Source: Rhizobacter terrae (lineage in GTDB: Bacteria; Pseudomonadota; Gammaproteobacteria; Burkholderiales; Burkholderiaceae_C). Taken from it: a DNA stretch of 64,000 nucleotides. Of this stretch, positions 1-8,244 are shown piece after piece. The notes below the pieces were generated by a model. That model made no database searches, was not told the DNA's origin, and saw nothing but the letters and a program-made list of their open reading frames with translations. The stretch covers positions 186,001-250,000 of the forward strand of contig NZ_QUSW01000003.1 in assembly GCF_003852895.1 (NCBI RefSeq), in the 5' to 3' direction. The translations under genes and the position numbers were made by a program. Each line of letters starts with the position of its first letter. The first letter of the stretch is position 1.

Positions 1-630
1 GTCGAACTCCATGTGCGCGATGTCACCGTCGATGCCCGGCTGCGTCACCTTGCGCACGGGCAGCTGCTGCGCGTCCGGATCCCAGCGGTCGCTGAGTTCG
101 ACGTGCAGCCGGCTGCGGGCGCGCTTGGGGAAGTACGGGTGCCAGCCCAGGCCGACCGGCTGGGCAATGTCGGCCGTGTTGGTGATGATCATCTGCGCCA
201 CCAGCGACTGCGGCGTGAGCGAGAAGTGCTGCACGGCCTCGAAGGCGAAGGGCCAGTGCTCGTCGCCGGGGTGATCCAGCCGAAGTTCGACGTCGATGGC
301 ACTGTGCGCACCGACTTCCCAGGGCCGCATCCAGCCCATGCCGTGCACGGAGTGCGGGCTGTCGCCGAAGTTGCGCTGGGTGGTGTACTCGCGCCCTTTC
401 CAGCGGAACTTGCAGTAGGCCAGCCGGTTGGAATACGGCACCAGCGGGAACGATGCCGACAGGCGCGCGCTTTGCAGCAACGCCGGCTCGGTGGACCGCA
501 TGATGGGTGTGTCGCGATGCCAGAAGCCCGCGATGCTGCCGCCCAGGTCGGGGCGGACCGCCAGCCGCAGGGCGCCGGCATGAAGTTCGAACGCCCGCGT
601 GTCGGCGGCGGTGGTCGTGGGTGCGGTCAT
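1..630 (-). CDS. Aldose 1-epimerase family protein (C-terminus cut by window edge)
   Basis: The reading frame runs open from an ATG at 630 to the left edge, giving 210 residues of a family normally about 280-300 long, so the C-terminal part lies outside the window. The family interconverts alpha and beta anomers of aldoses or hexose phosphates using a catalytic His and Glu. Visible family features are a PYSNR motif near residue 55, an HSVHGMGW stretch near residue 79 and GLGWHPYF near residue 140. It is last in a leftward run that also holds the HpaI-type aldolase gene (65 nt upstream), so a role in sugar or sugar-acid use is plausible. Whether it acts on free sugars or on hexose 6-phosphates cannot be decided here. 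Confidence 0.85.
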   Translation of the reverse strand, partial: MTAPTTTAADTRAFELHAGALRLAVRPDLGGSIAGFWHRDTPIMRSTEPALLQSARLSASFPLVPYSNRLAYCKFRWKGREYTTQRNFGDSPHSVHGMGWMRPWEVGAHSAIDVELRLDHPGDEHWPFAFEAVQHFSLTPQSLVAQMIITNTADIAQPVGLGWHPYFPKRARSRLHVELSDRWDPDAQQLPVRKVTQPGIDGDIAHMEFD

Positions 631-695
631 GGAACTCCCGGAAAGTCTTGGCGACATCCTACGCGCGTACCGGCCTGAAACTTGGGCCGCGGGAA

Positions 696-1508
696 TCAGT
701 ACCCGGTTTCCTGCGTGCCGGCAGCCAGCGTGTGCACGTGTTCGGTGTCGCGCGTGCGCAGGGCCTGCAGCGCCGCCTGCGCGCCGCGCATCATGAAGCC
801 GATGTCGGAGGACACCGCCACGTAGTCGAAGCCAATGGCGCGGTACTGCGCCACCATCTCGGCGCTGCTGCCCAGCGTGCCCACCGGGCAGCCCATGGCC
901 TTGCAGCGCTGCACGGCGCGGGTGATCGTGTCCATCACCGCGGGATGCGTGAGCTGGCCGATGTGGCCCATGGCGGCGGAGAGATCGGCAGGGCCGATGA
1001 AGAGCGCGTCCACGCCATCGACGGCCGCAATCGCTTCGATCTGGTCGACGGCCTGCGGCGTCTCGATCTGCACGATCACGCCCACGTTCTCGTTGGCGGA
1101 CTTGAAGTAGTTGCCGGTGGTGCCGAAGCGGGCAGCGCGCGTCATGCCGGCCAGGCCGCGGATGCCTTCGGGCGGGTAGCGGGTGGCGGCCACGGCGCGG
1201 CGCGCTTCCTCCGGCGTCTGCACCATGGGGAACATCACCGTGGCGGCGCCGGCGTCGAGCACGCGCTTGACCATCACCGCATCGTTCCAGGGCACGCGCA
1301 CCACCGGCAGCATCTTGGTGCCCGACAGCGCCTGCAGCATGTGCACGAGGCCCATCACGTCCAGCGGCGCATGCTCCATGTCCACCAGGCCCCAGTCGAA
1401 GCCGGCATGCCCTATGGCCTCGGCCAGGATGGGACTGGCCGAGCTGATCCAGGTGCCCACGGGAGGATGCGCTCCCGATGACTTCAGCAGTTGTCGGAAG
1501 GCGTTCAT
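696..1508 (-). CDS. HpcH/HpaI family aldolase
   Basis: A 270-residue class II aldolase of the HpcH/HpaI family. Members cleave 4-hydroxy-2-oxo acids such as 4-hydroxy-2-oxoheptanedioate or 2-dehydro-3-deoxyglucarate to pyruvate plus an aldehyde, with a divalent metal. Visible signatures are GFDWGLVDMEHAP near residue 35, the metal-ligand region VQIETPQAV and the IGPADLS segment. The length is typical of the family (about 250-270). The ATG at 1508 is chosen because homology starts there; a longer in-frame extension to 1943 runs through the GNAT gene and is spurious. The gene lies 29 nt downstream of the GNAT gene and is probably cotranscribed. Substrate is unknown; the nearby aldose epimerase hints at sugar acids. 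Confidence 0.88.
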   Translation of the reverse strand: MNAFRQLLKSSGAHPPVGTWISSASPILAEAIGHAGFDWGLVDMEHAPLDVMGLVHMLQALSGTKMLPVVRVPWNDAVMVKRVLDAGAATVMFPMVQTPEEARRAVAATRYPPEGIRGLAGMTRAARFGTTGNYFKSANENVGVIVQIETPQAVDQIEAIAAVDGVDALFIGPADLSAAMGHIGQLTHPAVMDTITRAVQRCKAMGCPVGTLGSSAEMVAQYRAIGFDYVAVSSDIGFMMRGAQAALQALRTRDTEHVHTLAAGTQETGY

Positions 1509-1537
1509 GGTCACGGTCCTCGGCGGTTCGGAAAGGG

Positions 1538-2047
1538 TCAGTATTGCGAGGGCATCACCCCGAGCGTCGCCTTCAGGTAGTGCGCGCCAGGGATGGGGTT
1601 GTAGTAGTACGGCGGGATCTCCTCGAAGCCGAGCGAGGCGTACAGGCCGCGGGCGGCCTCCATGTCGTCCAGCGTGTCCAGCAGCACGTCGGAATAGCCG
1701 ATGCGCTGGGCTTCGTCGAGCAGGGCCTGCGCGAGCACGCGGCCCAGGCCGAAGCGGCGAAAGGCCGGCCGCACGTACAGGCGCTTCATCTCGCTGGAGT
1801 TGCCGTGGTCGGAATCGCGGAAGGCGCGCAAGGCGCCGCAGCCGGCAAGCTGGCCGTCGACGAAGGCCAGCAGCACGGCACCCGAGGGGCTCGCGTATTC
1901 GCCCGGCAGCGAAGCCAGCTCTTGCTCGAAGTTCTGGAAGCACAGGTCCACGTCGAGACTTTGCGCGTACTCGCGAAAGATCTCGCGCGTGGCGGCGAGG
2001 AGTTCAGGCGTGTCCGGGGAGGCCAGACGTATCTCGGGGGCGTCCAT
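1538..2047 (-). CDS. GNAT family N-acetyltransferase
   Basis: A 169-residue acetyltransferase of the GNAT fold, which transfers acetyl from acetyl-CoA to an amine. The acetyl-CoA binding region is seen as MKRLYVRPAFRRFGLGRVL (R/Q-x-x-G-x-G/A type loop) around residues 90-108, followed by the C-terminal YASLGFEEIPPYY strand typical of small-molecule GNATs. The ATG at 2047 is preferred; the frame extends two codons further to a TTG. No strong Shine-Dalgarno sequence is visible. It sits between the cytochrome b561 gene (30 nt upstream) and the aldolase gene, in a likely operon. Substrate cannot be inferred. Confidence 0.85.
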   Translation of the reverse strand: MDAPEIRLASPDTPELLAATREIFREYAQSLDVDLCFQNFEQELASLPGEYASPSGAVLLAFVDGQLAGCGALRAFRDSDHGNSSEMKRLYVRPAFRRFGLGRVLAQALLDEAQRIGYSDVLLDTLDDMEAARGLYASLGFEEIPPYYYNPIPGAHYLKATLGVMPSQY

Positions 2048-2077
2048 CCGCAAGCGGAAAACGAGGGGGATTCGAGT

Positions 2078-2758
2078 TTAGCCCCCCAGGCTGACCAACC
2101 AGGCCACCCCGGCGCCGCACAGGGTGATCACCACGAGCGCCACGCCGCGCACGCCCCAGTGGTCGACCGAGGCGGGCGTGCCCGAGGGCAGGTCCTTGTC
2201 GCCAAGGATCATCGGCTTGACCAGGTTGCGCTTGCGTCCCACCAGGTAGAACACGATGGCCACGACGTGCAGCACGATGAGGGAAATGATGATCCACTGC
2301 CCCCAGGTCTTGTGCCAGGACGTGGCCTTGCCGCTGACGGCGCCGGACACGAACTTGATGAGCGGGCCAGTGTTGGCGATCTCGTCGTCGGCCACGAGGC
2401 CGGTGGCCACCTGCACCGCGAGGATGCCCAGCAGCCCGAAGACCGAGAACGCACCCAGCGGGCTGTGGCCCACCTCATGGTGCTCGTCGTCGCGACTTTG
2501 GCCGCGCAGGTAGCGCAGCACCGTCTGCGGCGCATAGATGAAGCGTGCGAAGCGCGACCAGTGCCCGCCGATCAGCCCCCACACCAGCCGAAAGGCCAGC
2601 AGCGTGAACACCACGTACCCCAGGCGGAAGTGCCACACCATGGCATTGCCGCCGATCTGGGCGCTGACGATGGAGGCGATCACGCAGGTGGCGAGCACCC
2701 AGTGGAACAGCCGCGTGGGGAGGTCCCACACACGGGTGGGCAGCAGGGGTTGGGACAT
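2078..2758 (-). CDS. Cytochrome b561 family membrane protein
   Basis: A 226-residue integral membrane b-type cytochrome with four or more hydrophobic segments. It resembles the cytochrome b561/Ni-Fe hydrogenase b-subunit family that moves electrons between the quinone pool and periplasmic or membrane partners. Candidate haem-ligand histidines lie in the first helix (LFHWVLATC), in WHFRLGYVVF and in the later SWHKTWGQW and VLHVVAIVF helices. The ATG at 2758 begins MSQPLLPTRVWD, usual for the family; the upstream extension to 2941 is not supported. A cytochrome c' gene is transcribed divergently, and this pairing suggests b561 as its electron partner (inference). Confidence 0.85.
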   Translation of the reverse strand: MSQPLLPTRVWDLPTRLFHWVLATCVIASIVSAQIGGNAMVWHFRLGYVVFTLLAFRLVWGLIGGHWSRFARFIYAPQTVLRYLRGQSRDDEHHEVGHSPLGAFSVFGLLGILAVQVATGLVADDEIANTGPLIKFVSGAVSGKATSWHKTWGQWIIISLIVLHVVAIVFYLVGRKRNLVKPMILGDKDLPSGTPASVDHWGVRGVALVVITLCGAGVAWLVSLGG

Positions 2759-2900
2759 TCGCTGGCTCCGGACTCTCTTCAGGACACAAGGAGACGCAAC
2801 GATAACTGCGCGGAACCCTTTTGAAGAGGGTGCTTTCGAAGGAAAGCGCATGAGCATGTTCGCATCGGCCGTGGCGCGCACGCCGCACCGCCCTGGGACT

Positions 2901-2916
2901 TTCCCGAGCGCGGGAA
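2901..2916. promoter_or_regulatory. Inverted repeat between cytochrome genes
   Basis: TTCCCG-AGCG-CGGGAA is an inverted repeat with perfect 6-bp arms. It lies in the 277-nt gap between the divergent cytochrome b561 (start 2758) and cytochrome c' (start 3036) genes. The position suits an operator or a leader hairpin. No known regulator is assigned, and no convincing promoter hexamer pair is visible in the rest of this gap. Confidence 0.35.
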
Positions 2917-3035
2917 TGGTTGGAGGATGCGCTGCGTACACTCGTCAGCACTCGCGCCGGCCTGAAGGCCATGGGCCTGCGCGATCCGCTTCAACCGTTC
3001 GAACAACTCTCGATCAACGCCTTGGAGAACACTGC

Positions 3036-3488
3036 ATGAAGAAACTCGTCCTGGCCTGCGCGGCCGTCTGTGGCCTCGCCGCTTCGCTGCCTGCCGCGGC
3101 GCAATTCCAGAAGCCTGAAGACGCCATCAAGTACCGCAAGGCCGCTTTCACGGTCATGGCCACGCACTTCGGCCGACTGGGCGCCATGGCCAACGGCCGC
3201 ATCCCCTTCGACGCGAAGCTGGCCGCCGAGAACGCCGACATCGCCGCGATGGCCTCGAAGCTGCCGTTCGCCGGCTTCGTCGAGGGCAGCGACAAGGGCG
3301 ACACCAAGGCCAAACCGGAAGTCTGGAGCGACTCGGAGAAGTTCAAGGCCGCCGCCGCCAAGATGCAGGAAGAGATGGCCAAGCTCAATGCAGCGGCCAA
3401 GACCGGCAGCCAGGATGCATTGAAAGCAGCATTCGGCCCGGTGGGGCAGGCCTGCAAGGGCTGCCACGACAACTTCCGCAAGGAATAA
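3036..3488 (+). CDS. Cytochrome c' (class II c-type cytochrome)
   Basis: A 150-residue periplasmic haem protein. Residues 1-22 form a signal peptide ending AAA, cleaved before QFQKPEDAI. The mature part is a four-helix bundle with the C-terminal haem site CKGCH at residues 140-144, the class II placement. Cytochromes c' bind gases such as NO and may protect respiration. The ATG at 3036 is preceded by TTGGAGAA with about 6 nt spacing. Length matches the family (about 150 with leader). The gene is divergent from cytochrome b561 and is followed by a strong hairpin at 3499-3522. Confidence 0.93.
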   Translation: MKKLVLACAAVCGLAASLPAAAQFQKPEDAIKYRKAAFTVMATHFGRLGAMANGRIPFDAKLAAENADIAAMASKLPFAGFVEGSDKGDTKAKPEVWSDSEKFKAAAAKMQEEMAKLNAAAKTGSQDALKAAFGPVGQACKGCHDNFRKE

Positions 3489-3498
3489 TTGGAGCCCC

Positions 3499-3522
3499 TC
3501 GCCTGGCGGGAACGCCAGGCGA
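3499..3522. terminator. Hairpin between convergent genes
   Basis: A perfect 10-bp stem, TCGCCTGGCG then loop GGAA then CGCCAGGCGA. It lies 10 nt after the cytochrome c' stop and about 70 nt from the stop of the convergent alaX-type gene. Flanking CCCC and GGGG can extend the stem. There is no clear U-tract, so it is a terminator-like or 3'-stabilising hairpin serving both strands. Confidence 0.6.
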
Positions 3523-3591
3523 TCCCCGAGGGGATTGCGGGCCAACTTGGGAGCGGCCCGGCGCTCAGCCCGCTTTGAGCCCCTTGGTGTC

Positions 3592-4332
3592 CTAGTCGGC
3601 GAAACCCAGGACCACCCGCCGGGTCATCGCCGACTTCTTCTCGATCTTGGTGACCACCGCCGCGCCGATCTCCGCGGTGTTGGCCACGTGCGTGCCTCCG
3701 CAGGGCTGCAGGTCCACGCCCTCGATCTCCAGCAGCCTGACGCGGCCGGTGCCGCGCGGGGGCTGCACGCTCATGCTGCGCACGAGGCCTGGGTTGGCGT
3801 CGAGTTCGGCGTCGGTGATCCAGCGGTGCGACACCGGATGAGCCTCGGCCACCAGGCGGGCCAGGCCGGCGCTCAAGGCGTCCTTGTCGAGAGGCTCGCT
3901 CATGTGGAAATCGAGTCGCGCATAGCCTGAGGTGATTGAACAGCCATCGACCGGATGGGGAACCAGCGCGCACAGCAGGTGCGTGGCGGTATGGAAGCGC
4001 ATGTGGCGATGGCGGCGGTCCCAGTCGATGCGCGCGATGACCGGGCAGTCCCTTTGAAGGCTTGCGAGCAGTTGATCCTGCCCGGCTGCAGGCACATGGA
4101 CGATCTCGCCCGGATGCTCGCCCTTGCGGGTGTCGGCAATCGCCAGGACGGCGCCGGAACCCAGCACCAGCTCACCACTGTCGCCGGCCTGGCCGCCACC
4201 CAGCGGGTAGAACACGGTCCGGTCCAGGCGGATGCCGCGCTCGTCGATTGAGACGATGCATGCGCGGCATTCGCGCAGGCGGGCGTCTTCGCGGAAGAGG
4301 TCGTCAGTGGGCATGGCAGCAGTCTCGAACAT
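3592..4332 (-). CDS. Alanyl-tRNA editing protein (AlaX type)
   Basis: A 246-residue free-standing editing domain homologous to the C-terminal half of alanyl-tRNA synthetase. It hydrolyses mischarged Ser- or Gly-tRNA(Ala). The zinc-binding residues are visible: HTATH at residues 114-118 and CGGTH at 211-215. The GGGQAGDSG stretch (residues 45-53) is the conserved N-terminal glycine-rich motif. The ATG at 4332 is chosen because GGAGG lies 6 nt upstream; a later in-frame ATG at 4314 has no such site. Length fits AlaX-M/L forms. It is convergent with the cytochrome c' gene and appears to be a single-gene unit. Confidence 0.9.
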   Translation of the reverse strand: MFETAAMPTDDLFREDARLRECRACIVSIDERGIRLDRTVFYPLGGGQAGDSGELVLGSGAVLAIADTRKGEHPGEIVHVPAAGQDQLLASLQRDCPVIARIDWDRRHRHMRFHTATHLLCALVPHPVDGCSITSGYARLDFHMSEPLDKDALSAGLARLVAEAHPVSHRWITDAELDANPGLVRSMSVQPPRGTGRVRLLEIEGVDLQPCGGTHVANTAEIGAAVVTKIEKKSAMTRRVVLGFAD

Positions 4333-4509
4333 GGGGCGCCTCCAAGGGCCATCATAGGGTCCCCGCCGCATCCATTACCATCGCGGGCTGCCGGCTTTGC
4401 AGGCCGCAGGCCTAAAAATCGGCCAAGGGATGCCCACACAGGGGCCCGGCCACGCAGCCGACCGGCTGCAGTACAGCTTCGACACGTCTCGGCTTCCGCC
4501 CTCATCCGA

Positions 4510-6954
4510 ATGCGCGCATTTCACTTTCTGCTGGCTCTGTGTCTTTCAAGTGGCGCAGCGCTGGCCCAGACAAGCTCCACCGACAAAAGCAGTGGTGGCA
4601 CCTTCGTGTCCCCTGGCTATCCCACCGCCAGAAGCCCGCAGGGGCTCGGCACGCAAGCACCAAACACCAACGGCACAAGCAATCCTTCCGCCAACGACCA
4701 GAGCGCGCCCGGACTGAGAATGCCTCCCGCACTGCGAGGCAATCCTGCACAAAGCCCCGACGACGATCAAAATCAATCATCTCGGCGTCTCCTGAAACCC
4801 ACCAAACCCAGTGAGTTTCAGCGCTTCGTCGAAGATGCTACCGGTCGCCTGCTGCCAGTGTTCGGCGCTGACTTCTTCTCACAGGGTTTGGCTGGGCCAA
4901 GCACCGTGGACAACGTTCCGGTATCCGGCGACTACATCATTGGTCCTGGCGACGAACTCATGATCCGTGCATGGGGATCCATCGACGTGGACTACCGTGC
5001 CGTCGTCGACCGCAATGGCCAAGTCAATCTGCCGAAGGTGGGTAGCTTCAACGTAGCCGGCGTACACGCCAGCGAGATCGACAAGCACTTGCGCGCGCAG
5101 ATCGGTCGCGTGTTCACCAACTTCAATCTCAGCGTCACGCTGGGCCACCTCCGGGGTGTGAAAGTCTTCGTAGTGGGACCCGCCCAGCAACCTGGCGTCT
5201 ACACGCTGGCCAGTCAATCCACCATCCTGTCGGCCGTGGTAGCGGCGGGCGGACCGGGCCCGAATGGCTCGATGCGCCGCGTACTGCTACGTCGTGACGG
5301 CAAACTGGTGTCCGAACTGGACGCCTACGACTTCCTGGTGCAGGGCGACAAGTCCAAGGACATCCAGCTGCAAGCAGGCGACGTGGTGGTGTTCCAGCCT
5401 GTGGGACCTCGGGTCGCCCTGACTGGCGCCTTGGAAACGCCGGGGATCTACGAGCTCAAGAGCCCCCAGGAGTCCCTTCGTGAGGTGCTTAGGTACGCAG
5501 GCGGCGCACCGGTGCTCGCCAACCAGAACCGGGGCCAACTTGAGCGGATTGATCCCGGCCAGCCGAAGGCACGCGTGGTCGAAGAATTCAAGCTCGACAC
5601 GGCAGGCATGCAAAAGCCGTTGCGTGATGGAGACGTCGTGACGCTGCTGGAGATCTCACCGGAGTTCGCCAATGCGGTGACGCTCAAGGGTCACGTCGCG
5701 CAACCACTTCGCTATCCGTACAAGCCGGGCATGCGCGTCAGTGACCTCATCCCCGACAAGGATGCCTTGATCTCGCCGGACTTCTACCGTCGAAAGAACC
5801 TCCTGGTGCAGGTGATCGATGAACAGGAGGACGAAACGCCCGGGCACGGCTCGAATGGCCAGGCAACTGTCCCGGGTTCGCAAGTGCCGGATTCGAGCGG
5901 AAGCCGCATTCGCAAGTCCGATCAGCGGGACGCTGTCCGGGCGGCCGCCGAACGCGCCAAGAAGACGCCCTCCGCGTTATTTGATGAATTGAATTGGGAC
6001 TATGCTGTCGTCGAGCGGTTGAGCACCACGGACATCAGCACTCAGGTGATTCCCTTCAATCTGGGCAAGGCGGTGCTGCAACATGATCCTTTGCAGGACA
6101 TCCAGCTGCTGCCTGGTGACGTCGTCACCATCTACAGCCAAAAAGATATTCGCGTTCCGACCGCACGCCAGACGCGTCTTGTATCTCTGGAAGGCGAGGT
6201 AAAAGCACCCGGCGTTTATCAACTGATGCCGGGTGAGACCCTGAAGAGCCTGCTGACCCGCATTGGGGGACTGACCCCTCAGGCCTATGTCTATGGCTTG
6301 GAGTTCTCTCGAGAAGAAACCCGCCAACGCCAACGCGAGAACCTGCAGTCAGCTATGCAACGCCTGCAGGCTCTGTCGGCCACGCAGGCTGCACGAACCG
6401 CCGCCAATGCCCGAGACGATGCCGCCGACCGCAGCACGAGCGTCAGCCAAGCCGCAACCCAGGCGCAAATGGCCCGCTTGGCGCAGCTCCAGCCCAATGG
6501 CCGCATTGCCCTCGAGCTGCCGCCGGATGCGACAAGCGTCGACTCGTTGCCTGATGTGCCCTTGGAGCATGGCGACCACATCAACGTACCGTCACGTCCT
6601 GGCTTTGTGACCGTGGCAGGTGCGGTGCTGAACAACAACGGCTTTCTCTGGAAGCCGGGCCGCACGGCAGGAGACTATGTCCGCCTGGCCGGCTTGGACG
6701 AGGCCGCAGATCGATCGAACATGTTCATACTGCGTGCCGACGGGACGGTATCCAGCGCAAACGACAGGCGTGGCTTCTTTAGCTTCGGAGGTGTGGAGTC
6801 GCAGGTGCTACAGCCCGGAGACGCTGTCATCGTTCCGAATCAGCTCGACTATGAAACGTGGGGCCGGGCACTGGTACGCAACCTCAAGGACTGGTCACAG
6901 ATCTTCTCGCAGTTCGGCCTGGGCGCTGCGGCAATCAAGACGCTGCGAAATTGA
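4510..6954 (+). CDS. Multi-SLBB polysaccharide export outer-membrane protein
   Basis: An 814-residue Wza/GumB-class export protein, much longer than E. coli Wza (about 380). A signal peptide covers residues 1-19 (ALA-Q) and is followed by a Ser/Asn/Pro-rich linker to about 95. The Poly_export domain (about 134-210, with SGDYIIGPGDEL) precedes several SLBB repeats near 217-295, 301-378, 388-435, 556-590 and 697-775, each with a GxxxxPGxY-type start and a PGDxV-type end. Such proteins form the outer-membrane channel for capsule or exopolysaccharide. No good Shine-Dalgarno precedes the ATG. The gene is 5 nt upstream of a Wzz-type gene and has no other polysaccharide genes nearby. By eye the DNA is less GC-rich than its surroundings, suggesting transfer. 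Confidence 0.88.
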   Translation: MRAFHFLLALCLSSGAALAQTSSTDKSSGGTFVSPGYPTARSPQGLGTQAPNTNGTSNPSANDQSAPGLRMPPALRGNPAQSPDDDQNQSSRRLLKPTKPSEFQRFVEDATGRLLPVFGADFFSQGLAGPSTVDNVPVSGDYIIGPGDELMIRAWGSIDVDYRAVVDRNGQVNLPKVGSFNVAGVHASEIDKHLRAQIGRVFTNFNLSVTLGHLRGVKVFVVGPAQQPGVYTLASQSTILSAVVAAGGPGPNGSMRRVLLRRDGKLVSELDAYDFLVQGDKSKDIQLQAGDVVVFQPVGPRVALTGALETPGIYELKSPQESLREVLRYAGGAPVLANQNRGQLERIDPGQPKARVVEEFKLDTAGMQKPLRDGDVVTLLEISPEFANAVTLKGHVAQPLRYPYKPGMRVSDLIPDKDALISPDFYRRKNLLVQVIDEQEDETPGHGSNGQATVPGSQVPDSSGSRIRKSDQRDAVRAAAERAKKTPSALFDELNWDYAVVERLSTTDISTQVIPFNLGKAVLQHDPLQDIQLLPGDVVTIYSQKDIRVPTARQTRLVSLEGEVKAPGVYQLMPGETLKSLLTRIGGLTPQAYVYGLEFSREETRQRQRENLQSAMQRLQALSATQAARTAANARDDAADRSTSVSQAATQAQMARLAQLQPNGRIALELPPDATSVDSLPDVPLEHGDHINVPSRPGFVTVAGAVLNNNGFLWKPGRTAGDYVRLAGLDEAADRSNMFILRADGTVSSANDRRGFFSFGGVESQVLQPGDAVIVPNQLDYETWGRALVRNLKDWSQIFSQFGLGAAAIKTLRN

Positions 6955-6959
6955 CCGAA

Positions 6960-8213
6960 ATGAATACGAAGACACCGGCCGTGCCCGGACACTCCCCTTC
7001 TCACGATACTCAGGCTAAAGGCATCACGCTGGCGCACGTTCTTGCTTGGCTTGGAGAGGGAAAGAAAACCATTGCCATCAGCTCGCTGATCTTCCTGGTT
7101 ATCGGCGTCCTGATTGCATTCCTCACGCCACCGACATACACGGCGCGCCTCAGCCTTCTGCCGCCTGGATCTCAGCAGTCGGGCGCCTCTTCGGCTGCCT
7201 TGGCCGCGCTGGGCTCTCTTGGAGGGTTGGCTGGAGGCCTTGCACCGAAAACCACCGATGACCTGTTCGTGGCCCTGATCAAGAGTGACAGCGTCATTCG
7301 TGGCCTCGACCATCGATTCGAGCTGAAGAAGCGCTACAAGGCCGACACAAACGAGGCCTTGCGAAAATCCTTTGCAGTCCATGTCCGAGTGATGTCGGAC
7401 AAGAAGACTGGTGTCATCGAAGTGGAGGTCGATGATGTAGATCCCGCTTTCTCCGCCGACTTGGCCAATGAGATCCCGCTGGAGCTGACAAAACTGTTGT
7501 CCCGCCTGGCCGTCACAGAGGCACAGCAACGCCGCATGTTCTACGAGCAACAGCTCAAGGACGGCAAGGAACATCTGGTCAAAGCCGAGCAGGACCTGCG
7601 GGTCGTCCAAGAAAAATCGGGGGTCATCGTCTTGGACAAGCAGGCCGAAGCACTCATTGGCGGAGCTGCACAACTTCGTGCAGTGATTGCAGAACGCGAA
7701 GTGCAGTTGAAGGTACTTCGCACCTCGGCGACGGAACAAAATCCAGACGTCCAGCGCCTGCAATCGGAATTGACCGCCTTGCGCTCCGAATTGACTCGAA
7801 TGGAGTCCAACAGGGCGCCCGACAAGGACAAGTTCAGTCCGGTCGACCTCCCGGTGGGAAAGATTCCAGAAGCTGCAATTGACTACGTCCGTGCACGTCG
7901 AGAATTGAAACTCCAGGAGACCTTGCTGGAGGGCATCGTGCGACAGTATGAACTGGCCAAGCTGGACGAGGCCAAGGAAGGATCAGGCCCCCAACCGGTC
8001 GACAAAGCCATTGCACCGGATCACAAGTCCAAACCTGCCCGGGGAGTAATCATTCTCACCAGCGGATTGTTGGGATGGTTTGTGTCTGGTCTGCTGGTCG
8101 TGTGGCGGCGCTGCCTGGCCTATGACCGCGAACGCTATCCCGAACGGGCGCAGGCGTGGCAATGGGTTCGACAGGCTTGGAGCCTGCAACCGCTGAAAGC
8201 GCGATTGGAATAA
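6960..8213 (+). CDS. Wzz-domain chain-length determinant protein without kinase
   Basis: A 417-residue polysaccharide co-polymerase of the Wzz/GumC group, located in the inner membrane. Transmembrane segment 1 lies about residues 36-56 and is followed by the PTYTARLSLLPP start of the Wzz domain. A coiled-coil-rich periplasmic part contains LRVVQEKSGV and AEREVQLKVLRTSATEQNP. A second membrane segment lies about 362-384. Only about 33 residues follow it, so the cytoplasmic tyrosine-kinase domain of Wzc-type proteins is absent. The start is the ATG at 6960, 5 nt after the upstream stop. Together with the SLBB protein it would span the envelope, but no glycosyltransferase, Wzx or Wzy gene is within view. 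Confidence 0.86.
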   Translation: MNTKTPAVPGHSPSHDTQAKGITLAHVLAWLGEGKKTIAISSLIFLVIGVLIAFLTPPTYTARLSLLPPGSQQSGASSAALAALGSLGGLAGGLAPKTTDDLFVALIKSDSVIRGLDHRFELKKRYKADTNEALRKSFAVHVRVMSDKKTGVIEVEVDDVDPAFSADLANEIPLELTKLLSRLAVTEAQQRRMFYEQQLKDGKEHLVKAEQDLRVVQEKSGVIVLDKQAEALIGGAAQLRAVIAEREVQLKVLRTSATEQNPDVQRLQSELTALRSELTRMESNRAPDKDKFSPVDLPVGKIPEAAIDYVRARRELKLQETLLEGIVRQYELAKLDEAKEGSGPQPVDKAIAPDHKSKPARGVIILTSGLLGWFVSGLLVVWRRCLAYDRERYPERAQAWQWVRQAWSLQPLKARLE

Positions 8214-8244
8214 GAAGAGTCATGCCCAGAAAGGCGACGCCCGC

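Noticed and set aside
2971-3039. Short rightward frame of 22 codons ending in an ATGA overlap with the cytochrome c' start.
   Set aside because: No ribosome binding site, no family resemblance, and the frame upstream of the ATG reaches a stop quickly. The overlap is likely chance.
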